Source of the DNA: JAZGBC01 sp036444495
GTDB lineage: Bacteria > Pseudomonadota > Alphaproteobacteria > Kiloniellales > J153
DNA length: 32,806 bases
Reading direction: 5' to 3'
Assembly: GCA_036444495.1 (NCBI GenBank)
Contig: JAZGBC010000207.1
Location: forward strand, 1 to 32,806
This document shows positions 7,176 through 14,255 of the stretch, one piece after another. Under the pieces are notes generated by a model that made no database searches, had not been told where the DNA came from, and saw only the letters and a program-made list of their open reading frames with translations. Made by a program: the position numbers and the translations under genes. The stretch's first letter is position 1. Each line of letters starts with the position of its first letter.

Positions 7176-8504
7176 ATGCATGAGGCTGCTAGCAATCTGA
7201 CCGGACTGGCGATCGTCGCGCTCGCGGCGCTTGCCTGCGGCATGCTCATGCACCGCTTCAAGCAGCCGCCGGTAATCGGCTACATCCTGGCCGGCGCTAT
7301 CCTGGGCCCCGCCAGCCTGGGCATCGTCGAGAGCCGGGACTTCATTCAGATGCTGGCCGAGTTGGGCGTGCTCATGCTGCTGTTCCTGATCGGCATGGAG
7401 CTGTCCCTGCGCGCCGTGCGCGAGGTCTGGAAGGTGGCGCTCGCCACCACGGCGGTGCAGATCGGGGCCGGGCTGATCGCCATGTCGGTCTTGGGCGCCA
7501 TTCTCGACTGGCCGACGCCCGTCACCCTGCTGCTCGGCTTCGTGGTCGCCATCTCATCGACGGCGGTGGCCATCAAGATGCTCGACGAGATCGGTGAGCT
7601 GCGCAGCCGCACCGGCCAGATCACGGTGGCCATCCTGGTCGCCCAGGACCTGGCCGTCGTGCCCATGATGCTGATCGTGAACTCCTTTCAGGCCGGGTCC
7701 GAGGAATCCCTGGCGGCGGTCGTCTTCAAGATCGCCCTGTCCCTGGGTTTCCTGGCGCTCCTCATCCTCTACCTGCTGCGCCGAGAGCGCCTGCGCCTGC
7801 CCTTCGCCAAGGCGGTGGGTAAGCACCGCGACCTGGCGCCGCTCGCGGGCTTGGCCTTTTGCTTCGGCGCGGCGGCGCTCTCGGGCCTGCTGGGCCTGTC
7901 CGCGGCCTACGGGGCGTTCCTGGCCGGGCTGATCATCGGCAACTCCACCAGCCGGCGCGCCATGATCCACCACACCGCCCCGGTGCAGTCGATCCTCATC
8001 ATGGTGTTCTTCCTCTCCATCGGCCTCCTGATCGACTTCTCCTTCATCCTGGACAACCTGTGGACCGTGCTTTTGATCGTGGCCTTCGTCGCCGTGCTCA
8101 AGACCGCGCTCAACATCCTCTGCATCCGCCTCCTCGGCCAACCCTGGGCGCGCGCCTTCCTCTCGGGCGTGGTGCTGGCCCAAATGGGCGAGTTCTCCTT
8201 CGTCCTCGCCGCGCTCGGCCTCAGCGTGGGCGCGATCGACGACGAATCGCACCGCCTGATCGTGGCGGTCACCGTACTGTCGCTCATGACCAGCCCCATC
8301 TGGCTGGAATCGGCGCGCCGCTTGCAGCGAATCGCGCTCCTGGGCATCACCTCGGGACGCGAGATCCTGCGCCTCACCCTCGGGCGCGAGGCGGCGCTCC
8401 TGTTCCGCTCCACCGCGCGCGCCGAGGACCTCATGGTGGACATGGCCGGCAAGATCGGCAACATCGTGCCGCGGCGCAAGAAGAAGGACGGAACGAACCG
8501 CTAG
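7176..8504 (+). CDS. CPA2-family monovalent cation:proton antiporter (KefB-like membrane domain)
   Basis: This 442-residue inner-membrane transporter is likely to exchange K+ or Na+ for protons. It is hydrophobic throughout, with roughly a dozen helices. It shows the family signature RFKQPPVIGYILAGAILGP near residues 27-45, ELGVLMLLFLIGMELS, the discontinuous-helix region VVAISSTAVAIKML, and AQDLAVVPMMLI. It ends in a basic tail after GREAALLFRS and has no C-terminal TrkA-N (RCK) regulatory domain, unlike full-length KefB or KefC. The start at ATG 7176 has an AGGGG run directly against it, closer than usual, so initiation may be weak or occur elsewhere. The ion specificity cannot be decided from the sequence. 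Confidence 0.88.
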   Translation: MHEAASNLTGLAIVALAALACGMLMHRFKQPPVIGYILAGAILGPASLGIVESRDFIQMLAELGVLMLLFLIGMELSLRAVREVWKVALATTAVQIGAGLIAMSVLGAILDWPTPVTLLLGFVVAISSTAVAIKMLDEIGELRSRTGQITVAILVAQDLAVVPMMLIVNSFQAGSEESLAAVVFKIALSLGFLALLILYLLRRERLRLPFAKAVGKHRDLAPLAGLAFCFGAAALSGLLGLSAAYGAFLAGLIIGNSTSRRAMIHHTAPVQSILIMVFFLSIGLLIDFSFILDNLWTVLLIVAFVAVLKTALNILCIRLLGQPWARAFLSGVVLAQMGEFSFVLAALGLSVGAIDDESHRLIVAVTVLSLMTSPIWLESARRLQRIALLGITSGREILRLTLGREAALLFRSTARAEDLMVDMAGKIGNIVPRRKKKDGTNR

Positions 8505-8548
8505 CGGTTGTCCCTAATTGGGCCCGGCGCCTTGCCCCGGCCCTCTTG

Positions 8549-8592
8549 TTTCGACAGGCTCAACATGAGGGCCTCATTCTGAGCTTGTCGAA
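8549..8592. repeat. REP-like palindrome between antiporter gene and rnhB
   Basis: Two 22-nt arms (8549-8570, 8571-8592) form a near-perfect hairpin. The left arm begins TTTCGACAGGCTCA and the right arm ends TGAGCTTGTCGAA. This kind of sequence, which gives spurious peptides like LSLSK when translated, is a dispersed intergenic repeat in many proteobacteria. It may stabilise or end the antiporter transcript. Confidence 0.7.
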
Positions 8593-8624
8593 GTACGAGG
8601 CCCGCCTCGGGAGCTTCGAACCCC

Positions 8625-9281
8625 ATGCCGGATTTCGCGCTGGAGAAGGAACTGGGCGCCGCCACGGGCGGAGCCGGGCCTATAATTCTGGGCGTGGACG
8701 AGGCGGGGCGCGGGCCCTGGGCCGGGCCGGTGGTGGCCGCCGCCGTCTGGCTCGACCCGGCGCGCTGTCCCGAGAAGCTGCTGACCCGGCTGGACGATTC
8801 CAAGGTGCTCAGCGCCGCCCTGCGCGCGCGCCTCTACGCCGAGTTGAGGGACTGCGCCGAGAATGGCGGCGCGGCACTGGGCATCGGCCAGGCCGGCGTG
8901 GCCGAGATCGACGAACACAACATTTTGCAGGCGACACTTCTCGCCATGGGCCGGGCCGTGGCCGCGCTGGAGCAACGCGCCGGCATCCGGGCGCAGGCCG
9001 CGCTCATCGACGGCAACCAGACGCCCGCGCTCTCCTGCCCCGCCCGGGCCGTGGTCAAGGGCGACAGCAGGAGCCTTTCCATCGCCGCTGCCTCGGTCAT
9101 GGCCAAGGTGACCCGCGACCGGCTCATGGAAGACCTGGCCGAGGCTCATCCCGGTTACGGCTGGGAGCGCAACCGCGGCTACGGCACGGCCGAGCATCGG
9201 CGAGCGCTCAGCGACCTGGGCGTGACCGCCCAGCACCGGCGTTCCTTCCGGCCCGTGCGGGAACTCCTAACAATTAGTTAA
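8625..9281 (+). CDS. rnhB: ribonuclease HII
   Basis: This 218-residue enzyme cleaves the RNA strand of RNA-DNA hybrids and starts removal of single ribonucleotides embedded in DNA. The N-terminal active-site motif is GVDEAGRGPWAGPVV, with D25 and E26. Further catalytic aspartates are D129 in IDGN and D165 in AKVTRDR, and the C-terminal GYGTAEHRRAL block is conserved. The length is normal for the family. The CtrA-like box of the next promoter overlaps the last codons of this gene. The neighbour ccrM follows after 50 nt, a pairing seen in other alphaproteobacteria. The start follows shortly after the REP-like palindrome. Confidence 0.95.
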   Translation: MPDFALEKELGAATGGAGPIILGVDEAGRGPWAGPVVAAAVWLDPARCPEKLLTRLDDSKVLSAALRARLYAELRDCAENGGAALGIGQAGVAEIDEHNILQATLLAMGRAVAALEQRAGIRAQAALIDGNQTPALSCPARAVVKGDSRSLSIAAASVMAKVTRDRLMEDLAEAHPGYGWERNRGYGTAEHRRALSDLGVTAQHRRSFRPVRELLTIS

Positions 9282-9282
9282 C
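9267..9282 (+). promoter_or_regulatory. CtrA-like binding site ahead of ccrM
   Basis: The sequence CTAAC-AATTAG-TTAAC matches the CtrA consensus TTAAC-N6-TTAAC (TTAA-N7-TTAA) with one mismatch. It overlaps the stop codon of rnhB and lies about 50-65 nt before the annotated ccrM start. In Caulobacter crescentus, CtrA directly activates ccrM transcription late in the cell cycle. Confidence 0.55.
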
Positions 9283-9287
9283 TCCTT

Positions 9288-9328
9288 GACTCTAAAGAGG
9301 AGTCTTGACGCTGGGTCGCGCGTGACTC
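9288..9328. promoter_or_regulatory. cluster of three GANTC methylation sites in the ccrM promoter/leader
   Basis: GACTC (9288-9292), GAGTC (9300-9304) and GACTC (9324-9328) lie within 41 nt immediately upstream of the annotated ccrM start. GANTC is the CcrM target. About one site per 256 bp is expected by chance. Their placement suggests autoregulation through methylation state, as known for Caulobacter ccrM, or GcrA-type control. Confidence 0.6.
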
Positions 9329-9331
9329 AGG

Positions 9332-10432
9332 ATGTTCTTTTTTGCGGACGTGGGGAAAAGCCTAGTGGAACTGGACGTCGTCAAGGTCGGCGATTGCGTG
9401 GAACTGATGGAGTCCCTGCCCGAGGGCTCCGTCGACATGATCTTTGCCGATTTGTCCTATAATCTGCAGCTCGCAAACGAGCTGCGGCGCCCGAACCACA
9501 CGCGGGTCGAGGGTGTCGAGAACGACTGGGACAAGTTCGACGGCTTCCGCGCCTATGACGACTTCACGCGCGCCTGGCTGCGCGCCGCGCGCCGCGTGCT
9601 GGCCGACAACGGCACGCTTTGGGTCATCGGCACCTATCACAACATCTTTCGCGTCGGCACCATCCTGCAGGACCTGGAGTACTGGATCCTGAACGACGTG
9701 ATCTGGCGCAAGTCCAACCCCATGCCCAACTTCCGCGGCCGGCGCTTCACCAACGCGCACGAGACCCTGATCTGGGCGAGCAAGGACAAGAACGCGCGCT
9801 ACACCTTCAATTACGCCGCCATGAAGGCGCTCAACGACGAGTTGCAGATGCGCAGCGACTGGCTGATCCCGCTCTGCACCGGGGGCGAGCGCCTGAAAGG
9901 CGACGACGGCAAGAAGGCACACCCGACGCAGAAGCCCGAGGCATTGCTGCACCGGGCCATCCTGGCCGCCACCAGGCCGGGCCATGTGGTGCTCGACCCC
10001 TTCCTGGGCAGCGGCACCACCGCGGCGGTCGCCAAGCGCCTGGGGCGGCGCTACATCGGCATCGAGCGCGAGGCCGGCTACGCCGAGATGGCGCGGGCGC
10101 GCCTGTCCAAGGTGCGCCCCATCGACGATCTGGAAGTAATCGACACCCCCTCAAAGCGCGAGCAGCCGCGCGTGCCCTTCGGCAACCTGGTGGAACAGGG
10201 CCTGCTCGAGCCCGGCACCCTGCTCTACAGCCCGAACCGGCGCTGGCAGGCCAAGGTGCGCGCCGACGGCACGCTGATCACCGCCGATTTCAAGGGCTCG
10301 ATCCACCAGGTGGGCGCCCACGTCCAGGGCGCGCCGGCCTGCAACGGCTGGCAGTTCTGGTGCATGGACGTGGAGGGCAAGCTGGTGTCCATCGACATCC
10401 TGCGCCAGAAGATCCGTTCGGAGATGACTTAG
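9332..10432 (+). CDS. ccrM: CcrM-type adenine DNA methyltransferase with altered motif IV
   Basis: This protein of up to 366 residues belongs to the beta-class N6-adenine methyltransferases that modify GANTC and help time the alphaproteobacterial cell cycle. It is recognisable from WVIGTYHNIFRVG, LNDVIWRKSNPMPNFRGRRF, THPTQKPEALL-like AHPTQKPEALL, the SAM motif DPFLGSGTTAAVAKR and the C-terminal CcrM-specific domain (VPFGNLVEQGLL, SIHQVGAHVQGAPACNGW). The oddity is motif IV: residues 40-43 (codons 9449-9460) read DLSY, where CcrM proteins have DPPY. The catalytic Asp and Tyr are kept but both prolines are lost. The start could be ATG 9332, GTG 9350 or GTG 9365. The last has the best Shine-Dalgarno (GGGGA) and matches the Caulobacter N-terminus in length. 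CtrA-like and GANTC sites precede it. Confidence 0.93.
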   Translation: MFFFADVGKSLVELDVVKVGDCVELMESLPEGSVDMIFADLSYNLQLANELRRPNHTRVEGVENDWDKFDGFRAYDDFTRAWLRAARRVLADNGTLWVIGTYHNIFRVGTILQDLEYWILNDVIWRKSNPMPNFRGRRFTNAHETLIWASKDKNARYTFNYAAMKALNDELQMRSDWLIPLCTGGERLKGDDGKKAHPTQKPEALLHRAILAATRPGHVVLDPFLGSGTTAAVAKRLGRRYIGIEREAGYAEMARARLSKVRPIDDLEVIDTPSKREQPRVPFGNLVEQGLLEPGTLLYSPNRRWQAKVRADGTLITADFKGSIHQVGAHVQGAPACNGWQFWCMDVEGKLVSIDILRQKIRSEMT

Positions 10433-10457
10433 AGCCTTTTCCGATTAGGTGGAGTCG

Positions 10458-10566
10458 CCCCCTCACCCAACTCCGGCTAAGGCTCGGCCTTAGGCCTCGC
10501 CAAGCCTTCATAACCCTCTCCCCCCGGGAGAGGGAAGAGGAAGCGAAGCGACCGAGGGTGAGGGGG
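10458..10566. repeat. palindromic intergenic repeat (about 109 bp)
   Basis: The outer arms CCCCCTCACCC (10458-10468) and GGGTGAGGGGG (10556-10566) are perfect reverse complements. They enclose an inner palindrome CCCTCTCCCCCCGGGAGAGGG-like core around 10514-10534. It lies in the 201-nt gap between ccrM and the convergent PAS-GGDEF gene. Similar palindromes are common dispersed repeats in GC-rich proteobacteria. Its position suggests a bidirectional transcript end. Confidence 0.65.
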
Positions 10567-10633
10567 GCTGCCGGCGCGTAAAACTAAACGGGGGTTGCTC
10601 TAGGCCGCTCCGAGGGCGCGGCGGCGGTGCGAG

Positions 10634-11557
10634 TCAGCCCGCGGCGCGGCGGCGCAGGGGCTTGTGCTCCAGCGCATCCTCGAAGAAGGCGAAGGCCCCC
10701 TTGCCGCGGCGCTTGATCCAGTGCATCACGCTGTCGGCCTTTTCCACCAGCTCCTGCGCGTTTGTCCCGTCCGCCGGGAACAGGGCGATTCCGATGCTCG
10801 CCCCCAGCTTCACCTTGTCGCCGGCCAGGGAGAAGGGGCGGTTGAGCGCGGTCTGGATACGCTGGGCGGCCTCGCGCGCGCCCTTGGTGCCCTCGATCAC
10901 GGGAAGGATCACGCCGAACTCATCGCCGTCCAGCCGCGCCACGGTGTCGCTCTCGCGCACCGCATCCCGCAGGCGCTTGGCCACGGCCTTGAGCACCAGA
11001 TCGCCGGCGTCGTGGCCGAAGGTGCTGTTGGCCTTATCGAAGTTGTCCAGGTCGAGCAGGAGGAGCGCCGCCTCCCCGCCCTTACGCCGCACTAGCGAGA
11101 CGGCCTGCTCCAGGCGGTCGAAGAACAGGGTCCGGTTCGGCAGCTCGGTCAGCGCGTCCTGATAGGCCAGGCGCACCAGATGGTCCTTGCGCGAGTCCCG
11201 ATCCGCCGCATCGGAGAAAACCCCGATGAAATGGGAGATCTCGCCACGGGCCGAGCATACCCCGTCGATGGTGAGGAACTCGGGATAGGCCTGCCCGTCG
11301 CGGTGACGGTTCCAAATCTCGCCCTGCCAGGAGCCCTTGGTGAGCAGCGCGTGCCACATGGTCTCGAAGAAATCCAGGTCCTGACGGCCCGACTGCAGCC
11401 ACTTCGGTGTCTGGCCGATGACCTCCTCGGACGCCCAGCCGGTCACCTCCTGAAAGGCCGGATTGACGGCCAGGATGTTGCCTTCGGCATCGGTGATCAT
11501 GACCGCATGGGAGGTGGCCTCGAAGGCCTCGATCATCAGCGTCCCATCCCGGTCCAT
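10634..11557 (-). CDS. PAS-GGDEF diguanylate cyclase
   Basis: This is a protein of about 307 residues with no membrane segment. A PAS sensor domain spans residues 8-117 (VMITDAEGNILAVNPAFQEVTG in outline), followed by a GGDEF domain from about residue 127 (DALTELPNRTLFFDRL). GGDEF domains make cyclic di-GMP from two GTP. The active-site loop reads DGDEF (210-214), with Asp in place of the first Gly. The product-inhibition I-site RESD (201-204) sits exactly five residues ahead, as expected. The substrate loop FDKANSTFGHDAGD is intact apart from an Asn-rich variation. I chose ATG 11557 because AGGAAG precedes it; GTG 11575 is the longer option. It is downstream of no close neighbour, so it is probably a single gene. 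Confidence 0.9.
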   Translation of the reverse strand: MDRDGTLMIEAFEATSHAVMITDAEGNILAVNPAFQEVTGWASEEVIGQTPKWLQSGRQDLDFFETMWHALLTKGSWQGEIWNRHRDGQAYPEFLTIDGVCSARGEISHFIGVFSDAADRDSRKDHLVRLAYQDALTELPNRTLFFDRLEQAVSLVRRKGGEAALLLLDLDNFDKANSTFGHDAGDLVLKAVAKRLRDAVRESDTVARLDGDEFGVILPVIEGTKGAREAAQRIQTALNRPFSLAGDKVKLGASIGIALFPADGTNAQELVEKADSVMHWIKRRGKGAFAFFEDALEHKPLRRRAAG

Positions 11558-11698
11558 CGTCGCTTCCTGTCTCACGTGTCTCCCCGAGGCGCCTGCGGAC
11601 GGTTCTCTCCCGCCCGGCCGGTGCTTAGGCCGGGAGCATTCCCTATTCCCGTGAAAAACGTCTTAATATTGGGAAATTTGTGGTTATGGCGGCGCACG

Positions 11699-11717
11699 AA
11701 ACCCCGGGCGGGGCTTT
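11699..11717 (-). terminator. possible terminator downstream of mutY
   Basis: On the minus strand AAAGCCCC-GCCC-GGGGTTT forms a short GC-rich stem flanked by A and T runs, 12 nt after the mutY stop codon. The T-run is only three residues, so the call is tentative. Confidence 0.4.
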
Positions 11718-11729
11718 ATATGTACGCTC

Positions 11730-12875
11730 TCAAGGCGCCGCGCTTAAGTCGAGCAAGGACGCCTCGCCCGCCTTCGCCAACCCGTGCCGCACCACCTTGC
11801 GCATCACCGTGGGCAGCGCCAGCGCGCCCAGCTCATCCGGCTGCACCCAGCGGCCCGCCCTGCCATTCGCCGCGCCGTCCCCCGCACCCTCTGGGGTCCC
11901 GGCCCAGAGTTCCAGCTCCAGGTGAAAGTGGCTGAAGGTATGGCCGATCACGCCGGGCAGGGCCCGCCAATGGGCCGTGAGCGGGGCCTGGGCCAACGCC
12001 TCGGCCCGGCTCCAGGGCGTCTCGCGCCAATCGGTGGAGGGTAGCTCCATCATGCCGCCCAGGAGACCCTTATCGGGACGGCGGCGCAGCAGGATCGCTC
12101 CGTCGGGCCGCTGGACCCAGAAGGCCACCCCGCGGCGGGTGGGACGGGCCGGCTTGGGGGCCCGGCGCGGCAGCTCTTCGGCCAGCCCCGCCGCCCGGGC
12201 CATGCACGCCTTGGTCCAGGGGCAGCCGCCGCAGCGCGGCCGGCGCGGCAGGCAGACCGTGGCCCCCAGGTCCATCACGGCCTGGGCATAGGCGCCGAAG
12301 TCGACGGACCCGGAACCGCCCCGGGGCAGCAGTTCCCCGGCCAGGCGGCGCAACTCCGCCTTGGCCCCGGGCAGGGGCGCTTCCACGGCGAAGAGGCGGG
12401 CTATGACCCGCTCCACGTTGCCGTCCACCACGCTGACCCGCTGCCCGAAGGCGATGGCGGCGATGGCGGAGGCGCTATAGGGCCCGATGCCGGGCAGCGC
12501 ACGCAAGGCAACCTCGGTCTCCGGAAAGCGACCGCCGTAATCCGCCACCAGCCCCCGGGCGCAGGCGTGCAGATTGCGGGCGCGGGCGTAATAGCCGAGC
12601 CCGGCCCAGGCGGCGAGCACCTCGTCCAGCGAGGCCGCCGCCAGGTCCCCGAGCCGCGGCCAGCGCGCGGTAAAAGCCTGGAAATAGGGCCCGACGGTGG
12701 CCACCGTGGTCTGCTGCAGCATGACCTCGGAGAGCCAGACCCGGTAGGGATCGGGCCGTGCGTTTCCCCTCACGCGCCAGGGCAGCGCGCGCCCGTGCCG
12801 CCCGTACCAGCGCAGCAGGCGCGCGGGCAGGCTTTTGCGGGCCGATTCGGGGTCGAGGCGGGGGACGCGGGCCAT
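11730..12875 (-). CDS. mutY: A/G-specific adenine glycosylase MutY
   Basis: This 381-residue base-excision repair enzyme removes adenine mispaired with 8-oxoguanine. The helix-hairpin-helix glycosylase domain has EVMLQQTTV with catalytic E50, LPGIGPYSASAIAAIAFG, and VVDGNVERV with D151. The [4Fe-4S] cluster cysteines are C208, C215, C218 and C224 in the expected C-x6-C-x2-C-x5-C spacing. The C-terminal NUDIX-like 8-oxoG recognition domain begins near residue 245 (GVAFWVQRPDGAILL) and has the GLLGGMMELP block. Length and domain order are normal. It is divergent from the DUF721 gene with only 47 nt between them, so their promoters must overlap. Confidence 0.96.
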   Translation of the reverse strand: MARVPRLDPESARKSLPARLLRWYGRHGRALPWRVRGNARPDPYRVWLSEVMLQQTTVATVGPYFQAFTARWPRLGDLAAASLDEVLAAWAGLGYYARARNLHACARGLVADYGGRFPETEVALRALPGIGPYSASAIAAIAFGQRVSVVDGNVERVIARLFAVEAPLPGAKAELRRLAGELLPRGGSGSVDFGAYAQAVMDLGATVCLPRRPRCGGCPWTKACMARAAGLAEELPRRAPKPARPTRRGVAFWVQRPDGAILLRRRPDKGLLGGMMELPSTDWRETPWSRAEALAQAPLTAHWRALPGVIGHTFSHFHLELELWAGTPEGAGDGAANGRAGRWVQPDELGALALPTVMRKVVRHGLAKAGEASLLDLSAAP

Positions 12876-12922
12876 ATCCTCTTCTATACTGGAGCCCGCC
12901 CCAGAGACAAAGAGCCCAAGCC

Positions 12923-13462
12923 ATGGCCGAGCCCCCGGCCGAAGCCAAGACCAAGCGCCGTAAGAAAGCCGGGACCGAAGCCCCCGCCCGGCGTCCCGGG
13001 CTGCGCGCCGTGGCCGCCACCCTGCCCAGGGTGGCGAAGCGCGCGCTGGGCCGGCGCGGCTTCGCCGAGGGCGGGCTGGCCGTGGAGTGGCCCAGCATCG
13101 TGGGCGAGGAGCTGGCCGCTCGCTGCCTGCCCAGCAAGGTGGCGGTGGCCCGCCCCGGCCGGCGCGCCGAGGGCACGCTCACCCTGCGCGTGGTGCCGGG
13201 TTTCGCCACCGAGCTGCAACACCTGGCGCCGTTGATCCTGGAGCGGGTCAACGGCTACTTCGGCTATAGCGCCATCGGGCGCCTGCAACTGCAGCAAGGC
13301 CCCCTGCCTGCGCGCCGGCCTCCCCGCAGGCCGCCCGAGCCGCCCCTTAGCCCCGAGGAAGAGGCGGAGCTCAAGGACCGCCTGGCCGGGGTCGAGGACG
13401 AGGAACTGCGCGGCGCCCTGGAACGCCTGGGCCGGGCCGTGCGCCAACAGCCCGGGCCCTGA
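12923..13462 (+). CDS. DUF721 protein (DciA-like replicative helicase loader family)
   Basis: This 179-residue basic protein has a Lys/Arg-rich N-terminus (KTKRRKKAG). A DUF721 core follows at about residues 25-120 (GLAVEWPSIVGEELAARCLP, then TLTLRVVPGFATELQHL and INGYFGYSAIGRLQL-like VNGYFGYSAIGRLQL). A charged C-terminal tail ends the protein. DciA proteins of this family bind DnaB helicase and help load it during chromosome replication. Whether this alphaproteobacterial branch does the same is inference. ATG 12923 is chosen because the family homology starts there; the upstream frame is low-complexity. It is the first gene of the dciA-like - dsbA-like - smc series, though 150 nt separate it from the next gene. 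Confidence 0.85.
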   Translation: MAEPPAEAKTKRRKKAGTEAPARRPGLRAVAATLPRVAKRALGRRGFAEGGLAVEWPSIVGEELAARCLPSKVAVARPGRRAEGTLTLRVVPGFATELQHLAPLILERVNGYFGYSAIGRLQLQQGPLPARRPPRRPPEPPLSPEEEAELKDRLAGVEDEELRGALERLGRAVRQQPGP

Positions 13463-13612
13463 GCGAAAAAATACCCGCCGAACCCGCCAAACGCCTTGAT
13501 GCCGCCACAACTTGGATCGTAAATAGCGGCCCATCGCGATAAAGCGGGCCATCAGGGCGCTTGAGAAATCGCTGCGAGGCCCTTAGGATACACAACATAT
13601 GGTAGGTCACGT

Positions 13613-14239
13613 ATGACGCGTCGGAAGATACTGATAATGGCCGGGGCGATGGCCCTGGTTTCGGCGGCCGGGATTGCCTGGCCGTTGCGCCATCTCCAGG
13701 CCGAGGAAATGGCCCTTTATCCCGGCGACCGCATCCTCGGGGACCGGGCCGCGCCGGTCACGATTCTGGAATATTCCTCGCTGACCTGCCCGGCTTGCGC
13801 GGCCTTCCACAGGGATACCCTACCCAAGATCAAGGAGACCTGGATCGCCGAGGGCAAGGCCAAGCTGGTCTACCGGCACTTTCCCCTGGACGGCGTGGCC
13901 CTGCGCGCGGCCGCGGTGGCCAACTGCATCGAGGGAGAGCGCTTCTTCAGCTTTCTCGACGTTCTCTTCAAGAGTCAGAAGCGCTGGGCGAAGTCCAAGG
14001 ACCCCATGAAGGCGATCGGTCAGATAGCACGGCTGGCGGGCCTGAGCGGGGATAAGTTCGAATCCTGCGCCAACGATCAAGCGGAGATGGACAAGATCCT
14101 CGCGGTCGCGCAGGAGGCGAAGGCGACTTACGGAATAGCGCGCACGCCGACGCTCATCATCAACGGCCGCAAGGTCGAGGGCACGCGCAGCTACGACTAC
14201 ATCGGCAGAATCGTAAAAGAGGTCATGCAGGGCACTTAG
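13613..14239 (+). CDS. DsbA-family thiol:disulfide oxidoreductase, periplasmic
   Basis: This 208-residue thioredoxin-fold protein has an N-terminal signal (MTRRKILIMAGAMALVSAAG), which may be a cleavable signal or an anchor. The active site is C59-P-A-C62 in YSSLTCPACAAFH, and the cis-proline loop is RTPTLIING near residues 180-188. A helical insert with GERFFSFLDVLFKSQKRW between them is typical of DsbA/BdbD-like oxidoreductases. It should oxidise or exchange disulfides in exported proteins. It sits between the DUF721 gene and smc, an order kept in many alphaproteobacteria, and ends 16 nt before smc, so it is probably co-transcribed with smc. Confidence 0.93.
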   Translation: MTRRKILIMAGAMALVSAAGIAWPLRHLQAEEMALYPGDRILGDRAAPVTILEYSSLTCPACAAFHRDTLPKIKETWIAEGKAKLVYRHFPLDGVALRAAAVANCIEGERFFSFLDVLFKSQKRWAKSKDPMKAIGQIARLAGLSGDKFESCANDQAEMDKILAVAQEAKATYGIARTPTLIINGRKVEGTRSYDYIGRIVKEVMQGT

Positions 14240-14255
14240 AGGAGAACGGGCAGCG

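Noticed and set aside
7859..9277. A 472-codon plus-strand frame spanning the antiporter end, the repeat and rnhB
   Set aside because: It is out of frame with two recognised genes, crosses the REP-like palindrome and is Arg/Gly/Pro-rich throughout.
9332..10432. Restriction-modification system
   Set aside because: The methyltransferase is of the solitary cell-cycle type and no restriction endonuclease is next to it; its neighbours are rnhB and a PAS-GGDEF gene.
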